A stretch of 64,000 bases of DNA, from contig JAIUPO010000012.1 of assembly GCA_020160805.1 (NCBI GenBank), forward strand, positions 1 to 64,000. Direction: 5' to 3'. The notes under the pieces are model-generated. The model was not told where the DNA came from and ran no database searches. It was given only the letters and a program-made list of their open reading frames with translations. This document shows positions 36,793 through 48,272 of the stretch, piece by piece (position 1 is the stretch's first letter; every line of letters starts with the position of its first letter). The position numbers were made by a program, and so were the translations under genes. Source of the stretch: Actinomycetota bacterium (GTDB taxonomy: Bacteria; Actinomycetota; Actinomycetes; Actinomycetales; Dermatophilaceae).

Positions 36793-37776
36793 ATGAGCGG
36801 CATACCCCTGATCCTGGACGTCGACACAGGTGTCGACGACGCCTGCGCGCTTCTGTTGGCGGCACTCCACCCGGACCTGGACCTGCGGGCGGTCACCTGC
36901 GTCGGCGGCAATGCTCCGCTCGCCGACGTCGTGCGCAACACCCTCGCCGTGCTTGCGACCACAGCGCGACTCGACGTGCCGGTCGCCGCAGGCGCCGATC
37001 GTCCGCTCTTGGAGGATCCCGTCGACGCCCGCCATGTCCACGGCCAGGACGGCATGGGAGACCTCGGGTGGCCACTGGCACACCACCAACCGGACGAGCG
37101 GCACGCCGTCGAACTGCTGCGCGATGTGCTGCTGACGGCCGCCGACACCGGCGAGCGCATCACGCTCGTGCCGCTCGCGCCCCTGACCAATATCGCTCTG
37201 CTCCTGCGCACCTATCCCACTGTGGCCCAAGGGATTTCACGAATCATCTTCATGGGTGGTGCCGCGGCCAGCGGCAATGCCACGGCGTCGGCGGAGTTCA
37301 ATGTCTTCCACGACCCCGAGGCGGCGGCGATCGTCCTGGACGCCGCCGCCGACCTCGGCATCCCCGTGACGATGTACGGGCTGGACGTCTTCTACCGCCC
37401 CCGTGTTCGCCGGGAGGAGGCCGAGGCGATGATCGCCCGCGACCCACACGGCCCAGGCGGTCTCGGCGGACGCCTCATCCGCTTCCAGTGCGAACGTTTC
37501 GAGACCGACGCGGCGACCATCGGCGATGCCGGCGCGGTGTGCGCCGTGATCGACGGATCAAAACTCGCCACAACCGTCCTCCCCGTGCGCGTCGAGCTCG
37601 CCGGCCGCTACACCCGGGGACGCACGATCGTCGACCACCGCGACTGGTCAGGAGACCTGACCCACGACCCGCATGGCCAATCCGATGTGGTCGTCGATGT
37701 CGCTCTCGACGTCGACGCCTCCGCATACAGCAGACTGTGGATCCACACCGTGCAGGGCGATATGACGAGGGGCTGA
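36793..37776 (+). CDS. Ribonucleoside hydrolase (inosine-uridine preferring family)
   Basis: A 327-aa calcium-dependent nucleosidase that splits ribonucleosides into base and ribose. The metal cluster is LDVDTGVDDACALL at the N-terminus. GNAPLADVVRNTL, PLAPLTNIALLL, IIFMGGAA and EFNVFHDPEAA are typical. The ribokinase encoded 3 nt downstream would phosphorylate the released ribose, making a nucleoside salvage pair. Confidence 0.92.
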   Translation: MSGIPLILDVDTGVDDACALLLAALHPDLDLRAVTCVGGNAPLADVVRNTLAVLATTARLDVPVAAGADRPLLEDPVDARHVHGQDGMGDLGWPLAHHQPDERHAVELLRDVLLTAADTGERITLVPLAPLTNIALLLRTYPTVAQGISRIIFMGGAAASGNATASAEFNVFHDPEAAAIVLDAAADLGIPVTMYGLDVFYRPRVRREEAEAMIARDPHGPGGLGGRLIRFQCERFETDAATIGDAGAVCAVIDGSKLATTVLPVRVELAGRYTRGRTIVDHRDWSGDLTHDPHGQSDVVVDVALDVDASAYSRLWIHTVQGDMTRG

Positions 37777-37779
37777 GCA

Positions 37780-38682
37780 GTGGGGCGAGTCATCGTGATC
37801 GGGTCCATCAATGTCGACCAGGTCGCCCTGGTCGAGGAGCGGCCCAAGCCGGGCGAGACCGTGCTCGCCATCGGTCACCGGCAACTCGCGGGCGGCAAGG
37901 GCGCCAACCAGGCGATTGCCGCCGCGCGCGCCGGCGCGGACGTCCTGATGGTCGGACGGGTCGGCGACGACTCGGGGGGAGCGGCATACCTGCGGCGGCT
38001 GGCGGCCCACGGGATCGATGTGCGGCACGTCCAGGTCTCCACCGAGCGGCCAACAGGCACCGCCTTCATCACGGTCGACGAAACCCGGGAGAACACCATC
38101 GTTGTCGTGCCGGGCGCCAATAGCGAAGTCGGTGCCGACTGGCCCGAGAACTTTCCGGCGCTCACGGCACAGGATGTCGTCGTGCTGCAGTTGGAGATCC
38201 CGCTGCCGACGGTGATCCGGGCGGCCGATCTCGCCCACGAGGCGGGCGCACGCGTGGTGATCAATGTCGCGCCCTATGCCGAACTGCCGCCCGCGACGCT
38301 CGCGCTCGCCGATCCGATCGTCGCCAATGAACATGAGGCGATGGCGCTGGCGGATTCGGGGGCGGGCGTCGGGTCGCTGCTGATGACGCTCGGACCCAAT
38401 GGGGCGGTGTGGGATGGCATCGGCGCACCCGCCCATGACGTGCCCGGGGGCCTGGTCATCGACACGACCGGGGCGGGGGATGCCTTCGTCGGGGCCCTCG
38501 CGGCCGCCCTCGCGGGAGGTGCGGATCACGCGGGTGCCGTGCAGGCGGCCTTGGCCGCCGGGTCGGAAGCAGTCAGTTACGCGGGGGCCCAGCCGGATGC
38601 CGCGCTCGGTCCGGAGTGGATGTCCGCGGGCGCCGCGCCTGCGGACCTCGCCGAATCGAACGAAGGCGAGAGGTTCGCATAG
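37780..38682 (+). CDS. rbsK: Ribokinase (PfkB family sugar kinase)
   Basis: A 300-aa kinase. The N-terminal GSINVDQVALVEERPKPGET and GGKGANQAIAAARAGA and the C-terminal catalytic loop DTTGAGDAFVGALAAAL, with its Asp base, identify the ribokinase branch. It probably turns ribose from the adjacent hydrolase into ribose-5-phosphate. The GTG start is 3 nt after the previous stop. Its own stop codon TAG forms the first bases of the next gene's -10 box. Confidence 0.9.
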   Translation: MGRVIVIGSINVDQVALVEERPKPGETVLAIGHRQLAGGKGANQAIAAARAGADVLMVGRVGDDSGGAAYLRRLAAHGIDVRHVQVSTERPTGTAFITVDETRENTIVVVPGANSEVGADWPENFPALTAQDVVVLQLEIPLPTVIRAADLAHEAGARVVINVAPYAELPPATLALADPIVANEHEAMALADSGAGVGSLLMTLGPNGAVWDGIGAPAHDVPGGLVIDTTGAGDAFVGALAAALAGGADHAGAVQAALAAGSEAVSYAGAQPDAALGPEWMSAGAAPADLAESNEGERFA

Positions 38683-38685
38683 AGT
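38680..38685 (+). promoter_or_regulatory. -10 box overlapping the ribokinase stop codon
   Basis: TAGAGT starts with the TAG stop of the ribokinase gene and lies 7 nt before the GTG at 38693, with no Shine-Dalgarno sequence. Confidence 0.45.
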
Positions 38686-38692
38686 TGCCCGC

Positions 38693-39307
38693 GTGAGTGA
38701 CGAACCCTGGATCCCTTCTCGCCGCGACCTCGGCCTGGCCTTCCTCGGCGACTCCTTCGTTGTCGGCGTCGGCGACCCCAAGGGCCAGGGCTGGGTCACC
38801 CGGGTCATCGCGCGCAGCCAGGCGCCGGAAGCCGACCTGACGGTTTATAACCTCGGCGTTCGGGGGGCGACCAGCAGTGATGTGCTCGATCGCTTCCGCA
38901 CCGAGGTTCCGACGCGCTTCGAGGGCCGCTCCGATCGGCGGCTGATCGTGTCGGTGGGCACCGATGATGTGCTGACGGGTATGTCGGTGGCTCGCCACCG
39001 CCTCAACCTCGCGACCATCCTCGACGAGGCCGCCAGCAGCAGCGTGGGTGCCTTCGTCCTCAGCCCGCCGCCGGGGCCGGATGCGCAGGCCAATGCGCTG
39101 CTCGAGGTCTTTGTCGACGCGCAGGCCGATGTCTGCTCCCGCCGCGGCGTGCCCTTCGTCGACGCCTACCGCCCGCTGCTCGGCCACGACCAGTGGGATT
39201 CCGATCTCGCCGCCGCGACCATCCCCGGCCACCCTGGCCAGGCGGGCTATGGCCTGATCGCGTGGCTGGTCCTCAATGGCGGCTGGCGGGAGTGGCTCGA
39301 CCTCTGA
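38693..39307 (+). CDS. SGNH/GDSL-family hydrolase, cytoplasmic
   Basis: A 204-aa esterase of the SGNH fold without a signal peptide. It has LAFLGDSFVVGVGD (Ser21), the NLGVRGATSSDV block with Gly, SVGTDDV in place of the usual GxND, and the C-terminal IPGHPGQAGY with His180. The third block, Thr-Asp instead of Asn-Asp, is unusual. The substrate is unknown. Confidence 0.82.
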   Translation: MSDEPWIPSRRDLGLAFLGDSFVVGVGDPKGQGWVTRVIARSQAPEADLTVYNLGVRGATSSDVLDRFRTEVPTRFEGRSDRRLIVSVGTDDVLTGMSVARHRLNLATILDEAASSSVGAFVLSPPPGPDAQANALLEVFVDAQADVCSRRGVPFVDAYRPLLGHDQWDSDLAAATIPGHPGQAGYGLIAWLVLNGGWREWLDL

Positions 39308-39350
39308 GCCCCAGCGGTCGGTCGGGCGGGCGCGGGCTCGCGGGGCGGCA

Positions 39351-39356
39351 TACGGT
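39351..39356 (+). promoter_or_regulatory. -10 box, leaderless start of LLM oxidoreductase
   Basis: TACGGT, itself part of a CGGCATAC octamer, lies 6 nt before the ATG at 39363. Confidence 0.45.
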
Positions 39357-39362
39357 GGCCCC

Positions 39363-40172
39363 ATGAGTGAGCATCCGGTGCGCATCGGGGTGCAGTTGCA
39401 TCCCCAACAGGCTGACTATGCCGCGATCCGTGACGCGGTCGCTGCGGCTGAGGGCCTCGGCGTCGATGTGCTTTTCAACTGGGACCATTTCTTCCCGCTG
39501 TATGGCGACACCGACGGCAAGCATTTCGAGTGCTGGACGATGCTCGCGGCCTGGGCCGAGCAGACGCGACGGGTCGAGATTGGCGCGCTGGTGACGTGCA
39601 ATGGCTACCGCAATCCCGATCTGCTCGCGGACATGGCGCGCACCGTCGATCACATCAGTGGCGGACGGCTCATCCTCGGGATTGGGTCTGGCTGGGCCGA
39701 GCGCGACTATTCCGAGTACGGCTATGACTTTGGCACCCCGGGTGGGCGCTTGGATGTGCTTGCTGAGTCGCTGCCGCGCATCGAAAAGCGTTGGGAGGCA
39801 CTGAATCCCGCGCCGACACGCGATATTCCCGTCCTCATCGGCGGAGGCGGTGAACGCAAGACGCTGCGCCTGGTCGCGCGGCATGCCGACATCTGGCACA
39901 CCTTCTCCCAAGGCGCCGAACTGGAGCACAAGATCGAGGTGCTGCGCGGACACTGCGCCACGGTTGGGCGCGACCCGGGAGAGATCGAGATATCCGTCGG
40001 GGTCGGCGGCCGCGGCCGGGAGGGGCGGCTGCCCGACGCGCCCGAGGTCGAGGGTCGTCCGCTCTATGACGCGGGGGCCCGGCTGTTCACGATCGGGCTG
40101 GGCGGGCCGGCATACGACCTGTCCGTCGTCGAACCCTGGCTGGCTTGGCGCGACGAGCTCAACGCGCGCTGA
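39363..40172 (+). CDS. LLM class F420-dependent oxidoreductase
   Basis: A 269-aa luciferase-like TIM-barrel protein. It has NWDHFFPLYGD, a conserved GALVTCNGYRNPDLLADMA, HISGGRLILGIGSGWAERDY and IPVLIGGGGERKTLRLVARHAD, typical of actinobacterial F420-using members. The substrate is not predictable. It points to coenzyme F420 in this organism. Confidence 0.88.
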   Translation: MSEHPVRIGVQLHPQQADYAAIRDAVAAAEGLGVDVLFNWDHFFPLYGDTDGKHFECWTMLAAWAEQTRRVEIGALVTCNGYRNPDLLADMARTVDHISGGRLILGIGSGWAERDYSEYGYDFGTPGGRLDVLAESLPRIEKRWEALNPAPTRDIPVLIGGGGERKTLRLVARHADIWHTFSQGAELEHKIEVLRGHCATVGRDPGEIEISVGVGGRGREGRLPDAPEVEGRPLYDAGARLFTIGLGGPAYDLSVVEPWLAWRDELNAR

Positions 40173-40188
40173 GGTCGCCGGTTGTGGT

Positions 40189-41445
40189 CTAGGCCGGCGG
40201 GGCGGGTTCGAGGACGAGGACGATTTGTGACCCGGCCACGCGAGTTAGCAGGATCGTCTCGCTCTTGCCGGAGCCCGCTCCGCGGCCGATGCGCAGGTCG
40301 CGGCGGAGGGCATCGTCATCGAGGCGCACCCCGCGCTTCTTGATGGTTAGGCCAGTGATCGCGTTGCGCCGCAACCAGGTTCGCAGTTCCTTGGTCGACA
40401 GCGGGAGGGTGTCGGTGACGGCATACCGACGAGCGAACCCCACGTCATATGCCGTGTCCGCCGTGACAAGGCCGAGCCCGGGTTCGAGTTCGTGGCCGTC
40501 GACTGCGGCGGTGACCGCGCCGACGAGGCCGGCCTGGACGAGGGCGCGGTCGGTTTCGTAGAGCCACGCGGCGATACCTTTGTCGTCGACAACCGTGGGC
40601 ACATCGCCGGTGGCTTGGTCCTCGGTGACCTCGATCGCCGGCCGACCAGGACGTATGACGCGCGCCGTGCGCCCCGAGGTCCGCACCAGCGGACCCCACC
40701 AGATGACGCATTCGAGGAGTTCGCCGGCGCGCGAGACCCATTGCGCTTCGGCGCCGCGGGGGATGTGGTCGTGAGGGAAGGAGGGGGAGAGCTTCACGCC
40801 GGTCGCGGGGATGTGCGCGGCGATGGCCTGGACGGTGTCCCAGGTGGGACTGATGTCGTCGCGTCGAAAGACCCGGCGGGCCCGGCCGTGGATATCGGCG
40901 ACTCCGCTGATGCGCCGGGCCGGGTCGAGCCAGGCGCCGATCCGGTCTCGCGCGGCGTCGGCCGGAGGAAGGAAGTCTTCAACGCGCCCGACCCGGGCGC
41001 GGGAGTCTGGCCAGGGTCGCAGGTTGGCGTCGGCGACCGCCGCCGTGACCGGGTCCGCGTCGATGGCCTGGACGGTGACGCCGAGCACCGCCAGCGCCAG
41101 GGCGTCTGCGCCGATGCCGCAGCCAAGGTCGTGCACGGTCGCGATGGAGGCCTCGGCGAAACGCTGTGCGTGCCCGGCCGCGACCTCGAGCCGCGTCGCC
41201 TGCTCGACGCCGTCGGCGGTGAAAAGCATGTCGTCGGCGAACTCCCCGAACTTCTCGCGGGCCTTTGTCCGCAATCGCTGCTGGGTCAGGAGCGCGGCCA
41301 CATGGTCGGCGGGCAGTCCGTTCGCGCGGTAGCGCGTGGCGAGGCGGATGGCCGTGCGTTCGTCATAGGGCGGCAGGTCGTGGAGCAACTGCTGGCCCTC
41401 GGGCGATGCCAACCACCGCACCGCCGCCACGTCCACGCCGACCAT
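40189..41445 (-). CDS. SAM-dependent methyltransferase with THUMP-like C-terminal domain
   Basis: A 418-aa protein. After a helical N-terminal region with RANGLPADHVAALLTQQRLR and KFGEFADDMLFTADGVEQAT, the class I methyltransferase motif VHDLGCGIGADALALA and the QAIDADP loop follow. PSFPHDHIPRGAEAQWVS sits in the middle, and the last 80 residues, with LRTWLRRNAITGLTIKKRGVR, form the THUMP-like domain. It is probably an RNA methyltransferase. It is divergent from groES, with CIRCE sites between. Confidence 0.85.
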   Translation of the reverse strand: MVGVDVAAVRWLASPEGQQLLHDLPPYDERTAIRLATRYRANGLPADHVAALLTQQRLRTKAREKFGEFADDMLFTADGVEQATRLEVAAGHAQRFAEASIATVHDLGCGIGADALALAVLGVTVQAIDADPVTAAVADANLRPWPDSRARVGRVEDFLPPADAARDRIGAWLDPARRISGVADIHGRARRVFRRDDISPTWDTVQAIAAHIPATGVKLSPSFPHDHIPRGAEAQWVSRAGELLECVIWWGPLVRTSGRTARVIRPGRPAIEVTEDQATGDVPTVVDDKGIAAWLYETDRALVQAGLVGAVTAAVDGHELEPGLGLVTADTAYDVGFARRYAVTDTLPLSTKELRTWLRRNAITGLTIKKRGVRLDDDALRRDLRIGRGAGSGKSETILLTRVAGSQIVLVLEPAPPA

Positions 41446-41521
41446 CCAAGCAGGTCGCCGGAGCTGCGCTGCGAAGCGAGCAGATCCGAGCGAGAGGCGG
41501 AGGAGCCGAATCAGACAAGAA

Positions 41522-41548
41522 CTGGCACTCAAGTTGACCGAGTGCTAA
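41522..41548. promoter_or_regulatory. CIRCE element 1 (HrcA operator)
   Basis: CTGGCACTC, a 9-nt spacer and GAGTGCTAA match the CIRCE consensus TTAGCACTC-N9-GAGTGCTAA in all but two bases. It lies 140 bp before groES and 77 bp before the divergent methyltransferase start. Confidence 0.93.
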
Positions 41549-41567
41549 CGACCGACATAGATTCTGA

Positions 41568-41594
41568 TTGGCACTCTCCCCGTGCGAGTGCCAA
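41568..41594. promoter_or_regulatory. CIRCE element 2 (HrcA operator)
   Basis: TTGGCACTC, a 9-nt spacer and GAGTGCCAA form a perfect inverted repeat with one symmetric change from consensus. The two CIRCE centres are 46 bp apart, so HrcA dimers could bind on similar faces of the helix. Confidence 0.93.
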
Positions 41595-41687
41595 CCCGCG
41601 CCATGACGGCCGACCCCCGCGACGGCGGCCGGAGGGTGCACCTGAACTGCACATCATCCGCATACTTTCGACACCAAAGGAGTCATC

Positions 41688-41981
41688 GTGTCGGTTTCCA
41701 TCAAGCCGCTCGAGGACCGCATCGTCATCAAGTCCCTCGAGGCTGAGCAGACGACGGCGTCCGGTCTGGTCATTCCGGACACTGCCAAGGAGAAGCCCCA
41801 GGAGGGCGAGGTCCTGGCGGTCGGCCCCGGTCGCATTGACGACAAGGGCAACCGCGTGCCGCTCGACGTCCAGGTCGGCGACCGCGTGATCTACAGCAAG
41901 TACGGCGGCACCGAGATCAAGCACGGCGGCCAGGAGTTCCTGATCCTCTCCGCGCGCGACGTTCTCGCGGTCGTTGGCTGA
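41688..41981 (+). CDS. groES: Co-chaperonin GroES
   Basis: A 97-aa Hsp10. It has [19 protein letters not shown], the mobile loop [18 protein letters not shown], and [23 protein letters not shown]. It caps GroEL rings to enclose folding clients. The GTG start has AAAGGAG 8 nt upstream. Two CIRCE sites show HrcA repression and heat induction. Confidence 0.98.
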   Translation: MSVSIKPLEDRIVIKSLEAEQTTASGLVIPDTAKEKPQEGEVLAVGPGRIDDKGNRVPLDVQVGDRVIYSKYGGTEIKHGGQEFLILSARDVLAVVG

Positions 41982-42005
41982 CCCGAGCCAGACCGTATGT
42001 CGTGA

Positions 42006-43751
<1,746 letters not shown>

Positions 43752-43777
43752 TCCTCATACGGCGACCGCGCCACGAC

Positions 43778-43820
43778 GAGGCCCCCGCCACCCCGGTTCG
43801 CCCGGGGCGGCGGGGGCCTC
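43778..43820. terminator. groEL terminator, 17-bp hairpin
   Basis: GAGGCCCCCGCCACCCC pairs with GGGGCGGCGGGGGCCTC (one mismatch) around a 9-nt loop, 27 bp after the groEL stop. No T tract follows. Confidence 0.8.
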
Positions 43821-43870
43821 TCGCGTGTTCTGCAGTATGCCGCCCGCCCACCACCGCGTCATCCTGATCA

Positions 43871-43932
43871 GTCGAGTTCGGGAAACACGCCGACGCGTGA
43901 GGGTGATCGTCGGCGTGTTTCCCGAACTCGAC
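43871..43932. terminator. 25-bp perfect inverted repeat
   Basis: GTCGAGTTCGGGAAACACGC plus CGACG pairs exactly with its complement across a 12-nt loop. It comes 50 bp after the groEL terminator and 110 bp before the MFS gene. It could be a second terminator or an independent hairpin element. Confidence 0.7.
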
Positions 43933-43939
43933 GGGGGAG

Positions 43940-43973
43940 CGGTCGGGTGTGCCTACCGGTCGGGTGTGCCTAC
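43940..43973 (+). repeat. Two exact copies of a 17-bp unit
   Basis: CGGTCGGGTGTGCCTAC occurs twice head to tail, directly after the 25-bp hairpin and about 70 bp before the MFS start. It could be a regulator-binding array or slippage product. Confidence 0.7.
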
Positions 43974-44044
43974 CGCCGCTGGCTGTGTCACGGCGCCCGT
44001 CAGCGGGGTGACGGCAGCCAGCGGATCGGGGACACTTGTGCCTC

Positions 44045-45376
44045 GTGACTGCCGCCGCCCGCTCGCCCCAAGGGGGCCGACGCGCCTGGGCGATGTTCGG
44101 GATCGGCGTGGCGGCCTATGGCACGGCCGTCCTCGGCCGAACCACCTTGGGCGTCGCGGGCATCAGCGCCGTCGAACACTTCCACGCCCGCGCCAGCCTG
44201 ATCGCGACCTTCGTGGTGCTGCAGTTGGTCGTCTACACCGCGATGCAGATCCCCGCCGGCGTGCTCCTTGATCGGTTCGGCTCCCGCCGGATGGTCAGCC
44301 TGGGCCTGATCGTCATGGGCATCGGCCAGATCATCATGGCCCTCACCGACTCGGTCACTGTCGCCATCCCGGGCCGGATGATCCTCGGTGCCGGCGACGC
44401 CTTCATCTTCTCCAGCGTCGTCCGCCTCGTCCCCGCATGGTTCCCCGCGGAGCGCGTGCCGATCGTGACCCAACTCATCGGCCTTTCGGGCCAAGCAGGC
44501 CAGATCGCGAGCGCGCTGCCCTTCGCCTGGCTTCTGGAGAGCCGCGGCTGGACCACGGCTTTCCTCGTCGTGTCGGGCACGGCCCTGGTTGCCGGAGCGC
44601 TCTGCTGGGTGACCTTGCGGGACCGGCCACCCGGCATACCCGCGCCCCCGCCGCCGCGGAGTATGCGGGCCCATCTGGCCGCCGTTTTCCGGCACCCGGG
44701 CACTCGCCTGGGGATGTGGACGCACTGGACAACCTGTTTCGCCCCGATGGTCTTCGGGTTGATGTGGGGCTTCCCGTATCTCACGCAGGGCGAAGGCGTC
44801 TCCAAGCCCACCGCGAGCCTGCTGATCGGACTGCTCGCGGTCGTCGGCTCGGTCGTCGGACCCATGCTCGGCGTCCTGGTCCAACGCCATCCTTTGCGGC
44901 GCAGCAATCTGGTCCTCGCGATGGTCGCCGCCGGGGCGCTCCCCTGGCTGCTCGTCATGCTCTGGCCAGGACCCGCGCCGCTATGGCTGCTGACGCTCTT
45001 GTGCATCGGCTTGGCTGCGGGCGGTCCGGGCTCGGCGATCGGCTTCGACTTCGCGCGCACCTTCAACCCCAGCCACCGCCTCGGCGCCGCCAACGCCGTC
45101 GTCAATCTCGGCGGCTTCACCGCGTGCATCATCGCCATCCAGGGCATCGGGCTGGTGCTGGACACCTTCGGCGACGGCCCGAACTACACCCTCGGGCAGT
45201 TCCGGGCCGCGATGGCGGTGCAGCTGCCGATCTACGCCTTCGGCATCATCGCGATGTATGCCGCCCGTACCAAGGCCAGGAGGGTGCTTGCCCAAGAGGG
45301 GCAGGTCGTGCCGTCCTGGCGGGAGGCCTTGCGGCGCGAGTGGCGCGGACGCACCCGGCGGGCCCAGCGCGGATAA
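44045..45376 (+). CDS. Major facilitator superfamily transporter
   Basis: A 443-aa protein with about 12 hydrophobic helices. The loop 2-3 motif GVLLDRFGSRRMV and the matching position in the second half identify an MFS carrier. PGRMILGAGDAFIFSSVVRLVPAWFP (read as IPGRMILGAGDAF then VVRLVPAWFP) is typical of the nitrate/sugar-phosphate antiporter branch. The substrate cannot be told. The GTG at 44045 is chosen; a TTG 9 bp upstream is possible. Confidence 0.85.
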   Translation: MTAAARSPQGGRRAWAMFGIGVAAYGTAVLGRTTLGVAGISAVEHFHARASLIATFVVLQLVVYTAMQIPAGVLLDRFGSRRMVSLGLIVMGIGQIIMALTDSVTVAIPGRMILGAGDAFIFSSVVRLVPAWFPAERVPIVTQLIGLSGQAGQIASALPFAWLLESRGWTTAFLVVSGTALVAGALCWVTLRDRPPGIPAPPPPRSMRAHLAAVFRHPGTRLGMWTHWTTCFAPMVFGLMWGFPYLTQGEGVSKPTASLLIGLLAVVGSVVGPMLGVLVQRHPLRRSNLVLAMVAAGALPWLLVMLWPGPAPLWLLTLLCIGLAAGGPGSAIGFDFARTFNPSHRLGAANAVVNLGGFTACIIAIQGIGLVLDTFGDGPNYTLGQFRAAMAVQLPIYAFGIIAMYAARTKARRVLAQEGQVVPSWREALRREWRGRTRRAQRG

Positions 45377-45388
45377 GGCCGCCGGCCA

Positions 45389-45474
45389 AGCCGGTCGATG
45401 GCTCCCAACACATCGACCGGCTCGACCGGCGTGGGAAGGGTTCGGGTAGTGGAGGAAGGGTGGCTACCCGAACC
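45389..45474. terminator. Double hairpin between convergent MFS and whiB genes
   Basis: AGCCGGTCGATG pairs with CATCGACCGGCT (45389-45422), and GGTTCGGGTAG pairs with CTACCCGAACC (45439-45474). Each may stop one of the converging transcripts. Confidence 0.75.
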
Positions 45475-45479
45475 GATGC

Positions 45480-45779
45480 TTAGCTCGCGCGGCGGATCGG
45501 CAGGCCGCGCTCCTCATAGAACGCCAAGCGCTCGTCCTCACTCATGCCGCCCCACACGCCATACGGCTCCCGGGAACGCAGGGCGTGGGCGCGGCACTGG
45601 GCCAGAACCGGGCAGTCAGCGCAGATCTCCTTCGCCGCGAGATCGCGCATGCGACGTGCCGAGCCCCGCTCGCCCTCGGGGTGGAAGAAAATCTCCGGGC
45701 TGAGGGCACGGCAGGAGCCGCGGTGCTGCCAGTCCCATTCGGATGCGATCGGCGACGGGGCGGTCATCAGATCCGACAT
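45480..45779 (-). CDS. WhiB-family iron-sulfur regulator (WhiB3/WhiD-like)
   Basis: A 99-aa protein with the four [4Fe-4S] cysteines C23, C53, C56 and C62, the GVWGG turn (about 74-78) and a short basic tail. HPEGERGSAR and AKEICADCPVLAQCRAHAL match the WhiB3/WhiD branch, which works with the sigma factor and responds to redox or NO. Its place beside groEL and guaB matches whiB3 (Rv3416). A GAAGGG sequence precedes the ATG. Confidence 0.9.
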   Translation of the reverse strand: MSDLMTAPSPIASEWDWQHRGSCRALSPEIFFHPEGERGSARRMRDLAAKEICADCPVLAQCRAHALRSREPYGVWGGMSEDERLAFYEERGLPIRRAS

Positions 45780-45915
45780 CGCTGATATCCCTTCGTCTCG
45801 GTGCGCCGGGGGAGTGTTCGAACGCCCCCGACGGTGTTCACCCGGGGACGCTATGCCGGGACGGAGCAGCATTGGGCAAGGCCTAAGTTAGGAAATAGCA
45901 AAGGATTGGTTATGA

Positions 45916-47481
<1,566 letters not shown>

Positions 47482-47517
47482 CGCCCCCGCCCGGCGCCCT
47501 GCTGTCCCTGGCCGGTT

Positions 47518-47535
47518 CCGGGCTATGCAGCCCGG
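47518..47535. terminator. Short hairpin between convergent guaB and vapC
   Basis: CCGGGCT pairs with AGCCCGG around a 4-nt loop, 36 bp after guaB. It is weak but is the only fold in the 75-bp gap. Confidence 0.4.
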
Positions 47536-47556
47536 TCCAGGAGTATGCCGCCCGGC

Positions 47557-47952
47557 TCAGCGCGCCGCTTCGGATCGCGCATCGCGCACATCGGTGTGGG
47601 TGAAGTCCTCGCCCTTGAACAGCAACGGCTCGTCGAGGACGGTCGCCGCGGCATACGCGAGGCAATCGCCGAAATTGAGTTTCGCCGGGTGACCCGAGCC
47701 GCGTCCGAAGCGCCGGTATGCCGTGCGGGCGGCGGCCGCCATCTCGGGCGTGAAATCGATGACCGAAACAGACGCATAGTCCAAGAGCTCACCGAGCCGA
47801 CCCCGGGTCGTCGTCAGCCGGTTGTCCAAGACGATGGCGGCCTCCACGAAAACTGGTGCCGGGATTTTGCCGTGGCGGATTCGTCGCGCGAAATCATCCG
47901 CGTCGGTCTCTCCCTCGACGATGGCAACCAGCGCCGAACTGTCCACGATCAT
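47557..47952 (-). CDS. vapC: VapC-type PIN-domain toxin ribonuclease
   Basis: A 131-aa PIN nuclease. The acidic site residues are Asp4 in MIVDSSALVAIV, Glu37 in FVEAAIV and Asp96 in LNFGDCLAYA, with later acidic residues in FKGEDFTHTDV. VapC toxins cut specific tRNAs or rRNA. It overlaps the antitoxin gene by 4 bp, downstream of it, so the pair is cotranslated. Confidence 0.92.
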   Translation of the reverse strand: MIVDSSALVAIVEGETDADDFARRIRHGKIPAPVFVEAAIVLDNRLTTTRGRLGELLDYASVSVIDFTPEMAAAARTAYRRFGRGSGHPAKLNFGDCLAYAAATVLDEPLLFKGEDFTHTDVRDARSEAAR

Positions 47953-48218
47953 CGGGGCAGCCCCGTGCTCGGGTCATAAAGATCCTCGAGAAGTTCGTGT
48001 CCGGTCCGGCCATCGCGGGGCCAGTCGGCGCGCATCCGGGCGAGCAGGGCGTTGAACGCATCGGCCCGCTGGCGCTCATCGGCATCAGCCTGCGCCAGCA
48101 GGCCCGCGAGATAACTCTCGAGGGCACTCTCGATGGCTCCAGTCTGCGTCTGGCCGGTGCGCGCGGCCGCTTCCCGGGCCAGCCGGCATACCCGCTCGTT
48201 CTTGATATTCAACCCCAT
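47949..48218 (-). CDS. vapB: VapB-type antitoxin (PSK family transcription factor)
   Basis: An 89-aa protein starting MGLNIKNERVCRLAREAA, the ribbon-helix-helix-like N-terminus of the Rv0623/VapB family. The C-terminal half, LLARMRADWPRDGR then ELLEDLYDP, should wrap the toxin. The ATG at 48218 is preferred over the long upstream open frame, which is antisense to guaB3. A palindromic operator begins at the base next to the ATG. Confidence 0.9.
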   Translation of the reverse strand: MGLNIKNERVCRLAREAAARTGQTQTGAIESALESYLAGLLAQADADERQRADAFNALLARMRADWPRDGRTGHELLEDLYDPSTGLPR

Positions 48219-48244
48219 GGGTAGAAGTCTACCCGCAGGGTAGA
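48219..48244. promoter_or_regulatory. vapBC operator on a leaderless -10 box
   Basis: GGGTAGA-AG-TCTACCC (48219-48234) is a perfect palindrome and a third GGGTAGA half-site follows at 48238-48244. On the minus strand the palindrome contains TAGACT (48226-48231), 7 nt before the vapB ATG. The antitoxin should therefore cover its own -10 box when it binds. Confidence 0.75.
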
Positions 48245-48260
48245 TGTCGGTCTCGCCCGA

Positions 48261-48266
48261 TAGCCT
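48261..48266 (+). promoter_or_regulatory. -10 box, leaderless start of guaB3
   Basis: TAGCCT lies 6 nt before the GTG at 48273 and 17 bp from the vapBC operator, so vapBC regulation could touch guaB3. Confidence 0.45.
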
Positions 48267-48272
48267 GTGCCG

